Below, one piece after another: positions 16,320-24,517 of a stretch of 35,768 bases of DNA. Made by a program: the position numbers and the translations under genes. A model generated the notes under the pieces. It did not search any database, was not told the origin of the DNA, and was given only the letters and a program-made list of their open reading frames with translations. Positions within the stretch are counted from its first letter, which is position 1; each line of letters starts with the position of its first letter. This DNA is from Bacteroidota bacterium. GTDB lineage: Bacteria > Bacteroidota > Bacteroidia > B-17B0 > Aurantibacillaceae. The DNA is taken from assembly GCA_013288015.1 (NCBI GenBank), contig JABDCR010000027.1, forward strand, positions 1 through 35,768. The letters run 5' to 3'.

Positions 16320-18317
16320 ATGATAACTGCTGAAGCACCTGTGCGTTACGAACGCAAAAAACATAAAGACGACACCTTACTTACACTTTATAAAAATATT
16401 TTAAAACCTCGTTTAATTGAGGAGAAGATGTTGATTCTCCTTCGTCAGGGGCGTATAGCCAAATGGTTTAGCGGCATTGGGCAAGAAGCTATTTCGGTTG
16501 GGGTGGCTACTGCTTTTGAGCAAGACGAATACATTTTACCCATGCACCGTAACTTGGGGGTGTTTACTACTCGTGGCATTCCATTACACCGTTTATTTTC
16601 TCAGTTTACGGGCAAATTAAGTGGCTTTACCAGCGGACGTGATAGAAGTTTTCACTTTGGCACACAAGAGTATAAAATTGTTGGCATGATATCGCATCTT
16701 GGTCCGCAAATGGGCGTAGCAGATGGAATTGCTTTGGCAAATAAATTACGCAGTGATAAAAAAGCGGTAGCTGTTTTTAGTGGCGATGGTGGTTCATCAG
16801 AAGGAGATTTTCACGAAAGTATAAATGTAGCTGCAGTATGGAATTTGCCTGTAATTTTTATTATAGAGAACAACGGTTACGGTTTATCTACCCCAAGTAA
16901 CGAGCAATTTAGATGCAAACAATTTATAGATAAAGCTATCGGTTATGGAATTGAAGGGGTGCAGGTAGATGGAAACAATGTGTTAAAGGTTTACGAAACT
17001 GTAAAGAAAATTGCAGAAGATATAAGAGAAAATCCTCGCCCTGTTTTATTAGAATGTATTACGTTCCGTATGCGTGGACATGAGGAAGCATCGGGTACTA
17101 AATATGTACCTAAAGAATTATTTGAGGTGTGGGGTAAAAAAGATCCGGTAAATAATTTCGAACGCTTCCTTTTAGAAGAAGGAGTGTTGACTGAAGATTT
17201 GATTGAGAATATTCGTAACGGAATAAAACACGATATAGATACCGGTTTAGAGCAAACTTTTGCTGAGCCTATGCCTGAAGTTAACACGGCTAAAGAATTA
17301 AAAGAAATGTACGCGCCTTTTCAGTTAAATGAAACAAAGCCGTCAAGTAAAACATCTTCAAAAAGATTGATAGATGCAATTTCTGATGGAATGCGTTTAG
17401 CTATGCGTAAACATAAAAACCTAGTTTTAATGGGGCAAGACATTGCCGAATACGGTGGTGTGTTTAAAATTACAGATGGTTTTGTTGAAGAGTTTGGAAA
17501 AGAGAGAGTGCGTAACACACCTTTATGTGAGTCTGCTATTTTAGGTAGCGGTTTTGGGCTTTCTATTAATGGCATGAAAGCCATGGTAGAAATGCAATTT
17601 GCCGATTTTGTAAGCGAGGGTATGACTCAGATTGTAAACAACTTGGCAAAATCTCATTATCGTTGGTCGCAATGTGCCGATGTAGTTGTTCGTATGCCAA
17701 CAGGTGCTGGTGTTGCTGCAGGCCCTTTTCACTCACAAAGCAATGAGGCTTGGTTTTTTAAAACCCCGGGTTTAAAAATTGTATACCCGGCTTTTCCAAG
17801 CGATGCAAAAGGCTTATTACTTACTGCTTTTGAAGACCCTAACCCCGTTATGTTTTTTGAACATAAAGGGCTTTACAGAAGTATTACAGAAGATATATCA
17901 GATGATTATTATACCATTCCTTTTGGCCAAGCGCGCTTGGTAAAAGAAGGAACAGATTTAACCATTGTAAGTTATGGCTTAGGTGTGCATTGGGCTTTAG
18001 AGGCTTTAACAGAAAACACAGAAATATCAGCTGATTTAATTGATTTAAGAACCTTAGCTCCATTAGATACCGAAACCATTTACACATCTGTTAAAAAAAC
18101 AGGCAGAGTAATTGTATTGCATGAAGATACTTTAACAGGTGGAATAGGAGGAGAGATTGCCTCTTTAATTACTGAAAATTGTTTCGAATATTTAGATGCA
18201 CCTGTAATGCGCGAAGGAAGTTTAGATACACCCGTACCAATGAATGCCGACCTAGAAGTTAATTTTTTACCGAAAGAACGTTTTAAGCAAAAATTGCGTA
18301 AATTGCAGTCATATTAA
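16320..18317 (+). CDS. fused alpha/beta E1 of branched-chain 2-oxoacid dehydrogenase (2-oxoisovalerate dehydrogenase)
   Basis: This 665-residue single-chain E1 joins the alpha subunit (about 1-330) to the beta subunit (about 345-665) through a short Ser/Thr/Lys linker (TKPSSKTSSKR). It is a thiamine-diphosphate enzyme that decarboxylates branched 2-oxoacids and acylates lipoyl-E2. The ThDP/Mg motif runs from GDG (155-157) to NN (184-185). The alpha part shows SGIGQEA and the PMHRNLG loop. The beta part shows MGQDIAEYGGVF, NTPLCESAILG and HSQSNEAWF. The resulting acyl-CoAs feed iso-branched fatty acids, common in Bacteroidota membranes. No E2 or E3 gene is adjacent in the window. Pyruvate-type E1 is a less likely alternative; the fused alpha/beta layout fits the branched-chain group. 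Confidence 0.88.
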   Translation: MITAEAPVRYERKKHKDDTLLTLYKNILKPRLIEEKMLILLRQGRIAKWFSGIGQEAISVGVATAFEQDEYILPMHRNLGVFTTRGIPLHRLFSQFTGKLSGFTSGRDRSFHFGTQEYKIVGMISHLGPQMGVADGIALANKLRSDKKAVAVFSGDGGSSEGDFHESINVAAVWNLPVIFIIENNGYGLSTPSNEQFRCKQFIDKAIGYGIEGVQVDGNNVLKVYETVKKIAEDIRENPRPVLLECITFRMRGHEEASGTKYVPKELFEVWGKKDPVNNFERFLLEEGVLTEDLIENIRNGIKHDIDTGLEQTFAEPMPEVNTAKELKEMYAPFQLNETKPSSKTSSKRLIDAISDGMRLAMRKHKNLVLMGQDIAEYGGVFKITDGFVEEFGKERVRNTPLCESAILGSGFGLSINGMKAMVEMQFADFVSEGMTQIVNNLAKSHYRWSQCADVVVRMPTGAGVAAGPFHSQSNEAWFFKTPGLKIVYPAFPSDAKGLLLTAFEDPNPVMFFEHKGLYRSITEDISDDYYTIPFGQARLVKEGTDLTIVSYGLGVHWALEALTENTEISADLIDLRTLAPLDTETIYTSVKKTGRVIVLHEDTLTGGIGGEIASLITENCFEYLDAPVMREGSLDTPVPMNADLEVNFLPKERFKQKLRKLQSY

Positions 18318-18332
18318 CCAAAAAATAAACTC

Positions 18333-19211
18333 ATGAAAAAACTTTTACTTCTATCATCACTTTTAGTAAGTGGTTTATTAAGTGCACAAACATATCCGTT
18401 AGTTGAACATTTTGATGCTGTAACTACTAGTGGAACTCCGGCTACTGGAGCATTACCAACTGGTTGGACAACAGCTGTAAATACTGGTTTTAAAGTTTAT
18501 GGACTTGAAAATTTTGCACCTCATGGGCAGTCACCTAATAACGCTTGCACAACTGAAATGTCAGCAACACGCACTAAAGATACACTTTATACACCAATGA
18601 TTGGACCAATTGATGCAAACACTAAAATTAGTATCTCTTATCGTTTTGTAAATAAAGCAGGTTATCCGGCAAATGGTTATCAACTTACTACAGGAGACCA
18701 AGTTACTATTGATGCATTTATTGCAGGTACATGGCAACCAGCCGTTACTACAATTAGTTCTACTACCAATCCTACGGCTTTAAATTCATATACTACGTTT
18801 ACCTATACAAGTTCAAATTTTGCAACCCTTGTAGCTATTGGTCAAACAACTATTCAATTAAGAATGGATATAGCTCGTGCAAATGGCGATTGGTACTTAG
18901 ATATCGATGATTTTCAGGTAGCAGATGTTTTAACAGGCATATTTACTAATGCACCAAGCACAGCAAGCTTATCTGTATTTCCAAACCCGAGTCATGGTAG
19001 TTTTTCTGTAGCTTTAAAAAACTTTCAGGCAAATGGTCAAGTTGAGGTAACAGTATATAATTTCTTAGGTCAAAAAGTAAAAACAATTACAGCCGAAGGC
19101 ACTGTTAATAACGAAATAAATGTTAACACCGCCGGTTTAGATAAAGGCATGTATTTAGTAGAAGTAAAATCGGGTAGTGAAGTTGCAAAAACAAAAGTTC
19201 AGATTGATTAA
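18333..19211 (+). CDS. secreted choice-of-anchor J-like protein with T9SS type A sorting domain
   Basis: This 292-residue T9SS cargo protein has a signal peptide (MKKLLLLSSLLVSGLLSAQ, 1-19). It is followed by one jelly-roll domain of the cleaved-adhesin / choice-of-anchor J kind (about 20-200): an acidic opening VEHFDAV, ALPTGWTT, a SYRFVNKAG strand and a closing DWYLDIDDFQVAD. The C-terminal sorting domain (about 215-292) has VFPNPSHGSFSVAL, YNFLGQKV and LDKGMYLVEV, ending KVQID. No protease catalytic residues are evident, so a binding or adhesin role is the most that can be inferred. The ATG is 15 bases after the E1 stop. A strong hairpin terminator lies 20 bases past its stop, so it probably ends the metG-E1 transcript. 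Confidence 0.88.
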   Translation: MKKLLLLSSLLVSGLLSAQTYPLVEHFDAVTTSGTPATGALPTGWTTAVNTGFKVYGLENFAPHGQSPNNACTTEMSATRTKDTLYTPMIGPIDANTKISISYRFVNKAGYPANGYQLTTGDQVTIDAFIAGTWQPAVTTISSTTNPTALNSYTTFTYTSSNFATLVAIGQTTIQLRMDIARANGDWYLDIDDFQVADVLTGIFTNAPSTASLSVFPNPSHGSFSVALKNFQANGQVEVTVYNFLGQKVKTITAEGTVNNEINVNTAGLDKGMYLVEVKSGSEVAKTKVQID

Positions 19212-19884
19212 TAAACAAATAGATAATAGAAACGGCACAAGCATTAAGTTTGTGCCGTTTTTTTTAGTCGCAATGTTCGTATTGTGCTTTACTTCTTTTG
19301 CCCAAACGCAACCTGCAAAACCAGGCGAAAGACTTATTCAATTATCTGGTGTGGTGGTAGAGGGAGATAGTTTAAAGGGAGTGCCATTTACGTCTATTGT
19401 AGTAATAAAAACAGGTAGGGGTACCGTAACTGATTATGAAGGTTTTTTTACTTTAATTGCCAAACCGGGTGATGTAATTGAGTTTGTAAACTTAGGTTAT
19501 AAAGAAGCACAATATGTTATACCTGATACACTTAAAGCAACCCATTTTGATATTGTACAAATTATACGCCGAGATACTTTTACTTTGAAAGAAGTTAACA
19601 TATATCCTTGGCCAAGTAAAGAAGATTTTAAAGCTGATTTTTTAAAGCGAAACGTAGCTAATACAGATTTGGATAGAGCTAAACAAAACTTAGCCGCCGA
19701 AGAAATGCGCGAACTTATCAGAGGAGTGAGCATGGATGCCTATGGTAATTATCGTTATGCCATGCAACAACAGTACAATAAAATGTATTATCAGGGGCAG
19801 TATCCGCCCAATAATTTGTTAAACCCATTAGCATGGGCACAATTTATTAAAGCCTTAAAAGCAGGTAAACTAAAAATTCAATAA
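19204..19884 (+). CDS. secreted protein with carboxypeptidase-like regulatory domain
   Basis: The protein is about 226 residues. A hydrophobic signal segment (FVPFFLVAMFVLCFTSFA) ends at AQ. A CarboxypepD_reg-like beta-sandwich follows (LSGVVVEGDSLKGVPFTSIVV, GTVTDYEGFFTLIAKPGD, FVNLGYKEAQY). The C-terminal part is helical and charged, with Gln/Tyr-rich and NNLLNPLAW segments. Such proteins are common in Bacteroidota envelopes without an assigned reaction. The start is uncertain. TTG at 19204 gives a basic n-region and overlaps the previous stop by 8 bases, GTG at 19177 is further upstream, and ATG at 19273 gives a very short leader with no positive charge. All but the last place a terminator hairpin inside the coding sequence. 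Confidence 0.75.
   Translation: MINKQIDNRNGTSIKFVPFFLVAMFVLCFTSFAQTQPAKPGERLIQLSGVVVEGDSLKGVPFTSIVVIKTGRGTVTDYEGFFTLIAKPGDVIEFVNLGYKEAQYVIPDTLKATHFDIVQIIRRDTFTLKEVNIYPWPSKEDFKADFLKRNVANTDLDRAKQNLAAEEMRELIRGVSMDAYGNYRYAMQQQYNKMYYQGQYPPNNLLNPLAWAQFIKALKAGKLKIQ
19231..19265 (+). terminator. strong Rho-independent terminator hairpin
   Basis: AACGGCACAA and TTGTGCCGTT form a perfect 10-base-pair stem around a 9-base loop (19241-19249), followed at once by a run of eight T. It begins 20 bases after the stop of the T9SS cargo gene (19211). It also overlaps the likely 5' end of the next coding sequence, so read-through or attenuation would be needed to express that gene. Confidence 0.85.
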
Positions 19885-19891
19885 AAAATTA

Positions 19892-19899
19892 TATCTTTA
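19892..19899 (+). promoter_or_regulatory. -7-like box (TATCTTTA) for the type B T9SS cargo gene
   Basis: TATCTTTA lies 12 bases before the ATG at 19911, in the 26-base gap after the preceding gene. It is the same octamer seen before metG and before the gene at 10806. It would give a very short 5' leader. Confidence 0.35.
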
Positions 19900-19910
19900 T
19901 CGTAACCAAC

Positions 19911-22900
19911 ATGTTACCGCAAAAAAGATATATTTATTTTTTTACACTGATAATCTCTTACTTATCTATATTTCCCAAAACTCCTCAAACATTAATTCGT
20001 TTTACTGAAAACAAACACCAGTGGCAAGATTTTATTTTGTATCGGGCTCAGCTTGATGGGGGTGCTTTGTTTGCTGAGGCAAACGCTATTACTTACAGTT
20101 TTTATGATAAAGAAACCTATCGTTCTTCGCATATAAGTAAGAAACCAGCCAAGGAAATAAGAACAACAGGCTTTAAAGTTTTATTTAATAATGCCAATCC
20201 CACTGTACACGTAGAGTCAACAAATGCAGCCAAAGATTATTGCAATTATTTTATTGGGAACGATAAAAGTCATTGGGCAAGTAATGTAAAAAACTACCAA
20301 AGGCTTTTATATAAAAACTTATGGCAAAATGTGAACCTTGAAATGTTTGGTCAAGATAATAGTGTTAAGTACAATTTTTATGTAAAACCGGGCGGAGACC
20401 CTTCCAAAATTCAATTGCAATATGATAAAACAGAGAAAATTTATCTTCAAAAAAAACGGCTTATTATAAAAACACCTTTAAATGAATTAGTAGAGCATGA
20501 GCCTTATGCCTATCAAATCATTAACGGAAAAACGATTGAAGTACCTTGTAATTTTCAGTTGAAAAAAAATACGGTTTCATTTTCTTTTCCAAAGGGATAC
20601 GATAAAAATTACGAATTGGTTATAGATCCTGTACTTGTATTTGCAGCATCTTCAGGCTCTTTGGCAGATAACTTTGGTTTTTGTGGCACCTACGATGCAC
20701 AAGGAAATTTGTATAGTGGTAGTATTGCTTTTAATCAGGGGTATCCGGTGGTGAATCCCTATGATGGCACTTATAATGGTGTTATTTTTAATGTATACGA
20801 TGTAAATGCAGGGGGGATAGTTGCACTTCATTGTCCGGTTGTAGCAATTACAAAATATGATTCTTCAGGAACTTTTTTGCATTATTCAACATACTTAGGC
20901 GGCTCTACCAGCGAAACCGTTACCAGTTTAATTATTGATAGCCAAAATAATTTATATTTATTTGGCGCTACGGGCTCTGCTGATTTTCCCATAACACCAC
21001 AGGCTTATGATAATACATTTGCCGGTGGAGATAGCATTTTGTTTGCAGGAAGTGGAACTGCATTTCGTTTTGGAACTGATTTGTATGTTTCAAAATTAAA
21101 TGCAGGAGGTAATCAATTACTGGCAAGTACATTTATTGGAGGAAGCAGGAATGATGGACTTAATTTAAATAATATTTATTCTTATAATGGGGATGAAAAT
21201 GCTCCGGATTCTTTGGAGTACAATTATGGAGACCAATATCGTGGCGAAATACAATTAGATAATGTGGGCAATGTTGTAATAAGCAGTTCATCTCGTTCGC
21301 CAGATTTTCCTATAAAAAATGGTTTTGATGCTACATTGGGTGGATCGCAAGATGCTGTAGTGTTTAAGTTCGACCCAAATTTGTCGCAATTGCAATGGAG
21401 CACCTTTATTGGAGGAAGCAATAACGAATCGGGTTGTGGACTTTATATTGGGAAAAATAACGAAGTTTATACAACAGGCGGCACACGTAGTAATGATTTT
21501 CCGGCAACAGCAGGCGCTTATAACACCACTTACCATGGTGGAATGTGCGATGGATACATCACTAAAATAAGTGCAAACGGAACCAATCTATTATCGGCTA
21601 CCTATGTGGGAACAAGCGATTATGATCAGTCTTTTTTTATTCAGTTAGATAAAAATCAAAATGTATATATATACGGGCAATCTTTAGGCATTATGCCTAG
21701 AATGCATGTACTGTATTCTGACACTAACAGCGCACAATTTGTTGCCAAGTTTAATAATAGTCTTTCTCAAATTATATATTCTTCTAATATTGGTAATGGT
21801 ACTGGGCAAATAAATATATCACCAACGGCTTTTTTGGTTGATTATTGCGAGCATATTTATATAGCAGGCTGGGGTGGAAATTTTAAAACGGGCTTACCAA
21901 CTTTTAACATGCCAATAACAGCCAATACTATACAAAGTTTAAATAACGATGGTTATAATTTTTATATGATGGAATTAGCTAAAAATTGTGATTCGGTCTT
22001 ATTCTCTACTTATTACGGTGGTCAGGTAAGTTTTGAGCATGTGCATGGAGGTACAAGTCGTTATGATAAACGAGGTGTTGTATATCAATCGTTATGTACT
22101 GGTTGTGGTGGTAATCAGGATTTTCCGGTAACTCCTGGTGCATGGCCTTTACCAGTAACGGATACTATAAACAGATCTGGTAATTGTAATAATGCCGTTT
22201 TTAAAATAGATTTTAAAAATCCGTTAGTCATTGCCAGTTATACAGCTAATAAATTTGGTTGTGCTCCCTTAACAGTTACTTTTAATAATGTAAGCACTGG
22301 TGCTACATCTTATCTCTGGAATTTTGGAAACAATGATACTACCAGCCATGTGCCAAACCCTGTGAGAACGTATACTACTGCGGGCACATATACAGCTATG
22401 CTTTGTGCTTATAACCCAACTACTTGTAATTTAAGTGATACCAGCATTATTACTATAACCGTATATCCAAAACCAACTGCATCTTTTGTTCCTTTATTCG
22501 ATTCGTGTAAAAACAGTACCAATTGGCAAAACACATCATCTATAAGTAGTGGAACAATGTATTACAACTGGAATTTTGGTAATGGACAAACAGATACGGC
22601 TAGAACTCCCGGAACAATTAACTACCCGGTTGGCACATACACAACAACACTTATAACCTTAAGCAATAATGGTTGTTACGATAGTACAAAACAGGTTTTA
22701 CATTTTGGTATAAATCCGGTGCAATCATATCCTGATACCGCTTTTTGTTTAGGTAAAAGCATTCAGTTGCATGCAAGTGGCGGCACATCATATAGTTGGC
22801 AACCAAATGTGGAGTTAAATAATTCAAATATAGCCAACCCTACTGCAACACCTACTACCAACACTATTTATACAGTAACAATAACTCAGCTAGATGCAGG

Positions 22901-23957
22901 AGGAAGAACTTGCACTTCTATACTAACTGACACAATAAAAATTTACCCAAGGGTAACAGCTGCATTCAATTATTCGGTAAATGTTTGCGGTAACACTTTG
23001 GCTTTTAAAGATTCCTCATATACAAATGTAACCTCTTGGCATTGGAATTTTGGCGATACTTTATTTGATACACATCAAAATCCTACCCATTCATATTCTC
23101 ACCCGGGAACCTATACCGTAAGCCTGCTTGTAAACAACCAGTATAATTGTCCTGATAGTACTGAAAAGGTTATAACTCTAGGAGGCTTTAATCCAATAAG
23201 CATTTCAAAAGGTGTGGTAGTTTGCAGTGGCAAATCGGTGCAACTAAATGCAACGGGTGGTATAACTTATACGTGGACTCCTTCTGGCAATCTAAATAAT
23301 GCAAATATTGCTAATCCTATTGCAACGCCAACCGCAACTACGCAATACACATTAGCTCTAACACAAATAAGTACTTTAGGAGATACCTGTACATCTACAC
23401 TTCATACTAATATCACAGTGCCTTTTTATTCATCATCCGCACTTACTGTTTATGCTTCGCCCGATACTATTATTGATGGAAACACATCCCAACTAAGCAC
23501 ATCTCTTACCGCGGGCTATATTGTCTGGAGTCCTGATTATAATTTAAGTAACGATAGCATTTTAAACCCAGTAGCAAGTCCGCATCACACAACCACATAT
23601 TCGGCTGTTTATATAGATCCTAGTGGGTGTAAGTTTCCGGTTAGTAGCATTACTATCTATGTGCTTTCGTCAGGGTGTAATGAAAACACTGTTTTTGTAC
23701 CTAATACATTTACACCAAATGCTGATGGACATAATGATGTACTTTACGCACGAAGTAGTTTTGTAACCGATATTCATTTTGTTGTAGCCGACCGCTGGGG
23801 GCAAATAGTTTTTGAAACTTATGATATAAATAAAGGTTGGGATGGCATTTTTAATGGTAAACCATGTAACCCTGATGTGTTTGGTTACTACATAACATAT
23901 AAGTGTAATAATGGTCAGCAATCTTTCAGAAAAGGAAATGTTACGTTAATCAGGTAG
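19911..23957 (+). CDS. large secreted SBBP-propeller/PKD protein with gliding-motility (CHU_C, T9SS type B) C-terminal domain
   Basis: This is a 1348-residue T9SS cargo protein. A signal peptide lies at about 1-25 (basic LPQKRY, then a hydrophobic stretch). An N-terminal beta domain follows (about 28-240, FTENKHQWQDFILYRAQLDGG), of a kind that often precedes SBBP propellers. A long SBBP-type propeller comes next (about 245-770), with repeats such as YLGGSTSETV and SADFPITPQAY. Then come PKD domains at about 782, 856 and 1016 (YLWNFGN, YNWNFGN, WHWNFGD), interleaved with two similar Ig-like segments at about 945 and 1104 (GKSIQLHASGG, GKSVQLNATGG). The last 92 residues (1257-1348) are a CHU_C domain with FVPNTFTPNADGHNDVL, DRWGQIVFE and KGWDGIFNG. 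A surface adhesin role is likely, by inference from the domains. The GNAT gene follows after 12 bases. Confidence 0.92.
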   Translation: MLPQKRYIYFFTLIISYLSIFPKTPQTLIRFTENKHQWQDFILYRAQLDGGALFAEANAITYSFYDKETYRSSHISKKPAKEIRTTGFKVLFNNANPTVHVESTNAAKDYCNYFIGNDKSHWASNVKNYQRLLYKNLWQNVNLEMFGQDNSVKYNFYVKPGGDPSKIQLQYDKTEKIYLQKKRLIIKTPLNELVEHEPYAYQIINGKTIEVPCNFQLKKNTVSFSFPKGYDKNYELVIDPVLVFAASSGSLADNFGFCGTYDAQGNLYSGSIAFNQGYPVVNPYDGTYNGVIFNVYDVNAGGIVALHCPVVAITKYDSSGTFLHYSTYLGGSTSETVTSLIIDSQNNLYLFGATGSADFPITPQAYDNTFAGGDSILFAGSGTAFRFGTDLYVSKLNAGGNQLLASTFIGGSRNDGLNLNNIYSYNGDENAPDSLEYNYGDQYRGEIQLDNVGNVVISSSSRSPDFPIKNGFDATLGGSQDAVVFKFDPNLSQLQWSTFIGGSNNESGCGLYIGKNNEVYTTGGTRSNDFPATAGAYNTTYHGGMCDGYITKISANGTNLLSATYVGTSDYDQSFFIQLDKNQNVYIYGQSLGIMPRMHVLYSDTNSAQFVAKFNNSLSQIIYSSNIGNGTGQINISPTAFLVDYCEHIYIAGWGGNFKTGLPTFNMPITANTIQSLNNDGYNFYMMELAKNCDSVLFSTYYGGQVSFEHVHGGTSRYDKRGVVYQSLCTGCGGNQDFPVTPGAWPLPVTDTINRSGNCNNAVFKIDFKNPLVIASYTANKFGCAPLTVTFNNVSTGATSYLWNFGNNDTTSHVPNPVRTYTTAGTYTAMLCAYNPTTCNLSDTSIITITVYPKPTASFVPLFDSCKNSTNWQNTSSISSGTMYYNWNFGNGQTDTARTPGTINYPVGTYTTTLITLSNNGCYDSTKQVLHFGINPVQSYPDTAFCLGKSIQLHASGGTSYSWQPNVELNNSNIANPTATPTTNTIYTVTITQLDAGGRTCTSILTDTIKIYPRVTAAFNYSVNVCGNTLAFKDSSYTNVTSWHWNFGDTLFDTHQNPTHSYSHPGTYTVSLLVNNQYNCPDSTEKVITLGGFNPISISKGVVVCSGKSVQLNATGGITYTWTPSGNLNNANIANPIATPTATTQYTLALTQISTLGDTCTSTLHTNITVPFYSSSALTVYASPDTIIDGNTSQLSTSLTAGYIVWSPDYNLSNDSILNPVASPHHTTTYSAVYIDPSGCKFPVSSITIYVLSSGCNENTVFVPNTFTPNADGHNDVLYARSSFVTDIHFVVADRWGQIVFETYDINKGWDGIFNGKPCNPDVFGYYITYKCNNGQQSFRKGNVTLIR

Positions 23958-23969
23958 CCTGAAATTTTA

Positions 23970-24488
23970 ATGAAAAAATTTACTGAAACACCTCGCCTTA
24001 TTTTACGTGAACTTGTAGCTACAGATGATAAAGGGATGTTTGAGTTAGATTCTAATGCTGAGGTTTTAAAATACCTTTATACCGAGCCCCAAACAAAAAT
24101 TGAACAAAGCCTAGATGTTATTGCCTTTATAAGAAGACAGTATGAAGAAAACGGAATTGGTCGTTGGGCAGTTATTGAGAAACAAAGTGGAGATTTTATT
24201 GGTTGGGCTGGTTTAAAATTGGTGACACAAACTATAAATAGTCGTACGAATTATTACGATGTCGGATATCGTTTAATTCCACGCTATTGGGGTAAAGGTT
24301 ACGCTACCGAATTATGTAGAGCATCTGTAGATTATGGTTTCAATGTTTTAAAACTAGATTTAATTTGTGCCACTGCATCTATGCACAATCTAGCTTCGAG
24401 AAAAGTTTTAGAAAAAAACGGATTAACTTTTATTGAAGAGTTTTTATACGATAACCAGCCAGAGGCCTGGTATGAAATAAGAAGATAG
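23970..24488 (+). CDS. GNAT family N-acetyltransferase (RimJ/RimL-like)
   Basis: This is a 172-residue acetyl-CoA-dependent acetyltransferase of the RimJ/RimL/ribosomal-protein-type GNAT subfamily (Acetyltransf_3). It shows the N-terminal TPRLILRELVATDD strand and loop. Motif A, the acetyl-CoA pyrophosphate loop, is RYWGKGYATE (about 109-118). The C-terminal segment NLASRKVLEKNGL is typical of the group. The substrate is unknown; ribosomal protein N-termini, small amines or antibiotics are all possible in this family. It starts 12 bases after the large cargo gene and probably shares its transcript. A 14-base inverted repeat overlaps its 3' end. Confidence 0.9.
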   Translation: MKKFTETPRLILRELVATDDKGMFELDSNAEVLKYLYTEPQTKIEQSLDVIAFIRRQYEENGIGRWAVIEKQSGDFIGWAGLKLVTQTINSRTNYYDVGYRLIPRYWGKGYATELCRASVDYGFNVLKLDLICATASMHNLASRKVLEKNGLTFIEEFLYDNQPEAWYEIRR

Positions 24489-24513
24489 AATAAGCTTTCT
24501 ATTCTATCTTCTT
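24479..24513. terminator. perfect 14-base inverted repeat between convergent genes (probable bidirectional terminator)
   Basis: AAGAAGATAGAATA (24479-24492) and TATTCTATCTTCTT (24500-24513) are exact complements around a 7-base loop. The left arm includes the end of the GNAT gene and its TAG stop. The ABC-transporter stop lies at 24518 on the other strand. The stem is AT-rich and only short T-runs flank it, so the terminator role is likely but not certain. Confidence 0.6.
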
Positions 24514-24517
24514 TAAA

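Noticed and set aside
16320-18317. Unusual gene fusion of E1 alpha and beta
   Set aside because: Single-chain E1 proteins of this kind are common in Bacteroidota, so it is not novel.
21224-21536. Antisense open frames within the large cargo gene
   Set aside because: They are shadows of a well-supported forward gene, with no signal peptide, domain or promoter of their own.
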